A stretch of 64,000 nt of DNA from Lachnospiraceae bacterium V9D3004 (GTDB taxonomy: Bacteria > Bacillota > Clostridia > Lachnospirales > Lachnospiraceae): positions 17,273 to 81,272 of the forward strand of contig JHWW01000015.1 of assembly GCA_000621985.1 (NCBI GenBank). The letters run 5' to 3'. Within the stretch, counting starts at the first letter, position 1. The number at the start of each line of letters is the position of its first letter. Made by a program: the position numbers and the translations under genes. Under the pieces are notes generated by a model. That model ran no database searches and was not told where the DNA came from. It saw nothing but the letters and a program-made list of their open reading frames with translations. Below, piece after piece: positions 63,898 through 64,000 of this stretch.

Positions 63898-64000
63898 AAC
63901 AATACCTCTCGCAATTCTGCATACATTCGCAATCCGCTAATTTGCTTCGCAAATTGCTGCTTGCTCATGTCTGGGCGGTCAGCCAGGTCTTCCGCCCTTT
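63891..64000 (-). CDS. Possible C-terminus of gene upstream of coaD
   Basis: An open frame of 36 codons enters from the right edge and ends at TAA 63891-63893, overlapping the coaD start by seven bases (TTATGGTAA). It is helical and charged (AEDLADRPDMSKQQFAKQIS, LRMYAELREVLLW). An AATTTGC-TTC-GCAAATT palindrome inside the frame raises the chance that this is non-coding repeat. The usual upstream partner of coaD is rsmD; I cannot confirm it from this tail. Confidence 0.3.
   Translation of the reverse strand, partial: RAEDLADRPDMSKQQFAKQISGLRMYAELREVLLW
63939..63955. repeat. Palindrome with TTC loop
   Basis: AATTTGC-TTC-GCAAATT, a seven-base stem with a three-base loop, sits 42 bp upstream of coaD. 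It has the same stem-TTC/GAA-stem plan as palindromes at 24043, 45418 and 61075. Confidence 0.5.

Noticed and set aside
1..64000. tRNA or rRNA genes, integrases, transposases
   Set aside because: No cloverleaf-like or rRNA-like sequence and no transposase motifs were seen on reading either strand; a covariance-model scan would be needed to be certain.

Overview
The window is a low-GC Firmicutes chromosome segment. The gene content points to the Lachnospiraceae, with Butyrivibrio- or Coprococcus-like butyrate producers as the nearest guess. The evidence is a complete thl-crt-hbd-bcd-etfB-etfA cluster, the Firmicutes block decarboxylase-nucleotide kinase-yaaR-holB-yaaT-trmN6, and many secreted BspA-type leucine-rich, Ig-like and CAP-domain proteins with Thr/Pro or Lys-rich tails. 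The genus is inference. I saw no rRNA, tRNA, CRISPR, phage or transposase genes.

Layout. 1-2.2 kb: the end of an unidentified gene and a secreted Lys-rich-tailed protein. 2.2-9.3 kb: an accessory stretch with two DUF4143 AAA ATPases, an FtsX-type ABC exporter and an sce7726-like protein; three of the promoter regions carry unusual inverted or iterated repeats. 9.3-21.3 kb: an AraC regulator divergent from a secreted multidomain GH2 glycosidase, two small membrane proteins, and a 1892-residue BspA-like protein with an embedded papain/C39-like domain. 21.3-24 kb: a two-component system and a DUF2798-like membrane protein. 24-31.2 kb: a NERD-helicase fusion, then the yaa/holB housekeeping block. 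31.2-37.1 kb: metF, malY, DUF3737, an ion permease, and a flavin reductase-rubredoxin next to a peroxiredoxin. 37.4-40.6 kb: a GNAT acetyltransferase, an RsmF-type RNA methyltransferase and an M29 aminopeptidase. 40.6-48.2 kb: a membrane-anchored C39-like protein, a GntR/ABC-2 operon, a NodB-type deacetylase and a GGDEF response regulator. 48.2-48.9 kb: a gene-poor stretch with decayed ORFs. 48.9-56.6 kb: a lipoprotein, a polyprenyl synthase-UbiA pair, a CAP protein and two LRR proteins. 56.8-63.9 kb: the butyrate operon and coaD.

How it works together. The butyrate genes run from acetyl-CoA to butyryl-CoA, with the electron-transfer flavoprotein that serves butyryl-CoA dehydrogenase. A near-consensus Rex site (63344-63361) lies just upstream of thl, so NADH/NAD control is a reasonable inference. 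The surface genes look like a polysaccharide-foraging and attachment set. Two C-terminal tail types recur in otherwise unrelated exported proteins, which suggests shared surface-retention modules.

The least ordinary signals are these: four operator-like repeats at an exact 33-bp period before an AAA/DUF4143 gene; a 251-bp structured element inside the butyrate operon whose hairpins show compensatory changes; an 181-bp element with 11-bp terminal inverted repeats at 45.3 kb; a protease-like fold inside a BspA protein; and an isolated polyprenyl synthase-UbiA pair. I did not find one clear new multi-gene system. The repeat-fronted DUF4143 region and the structured operon spacer are the best candidates for undescribed biology.
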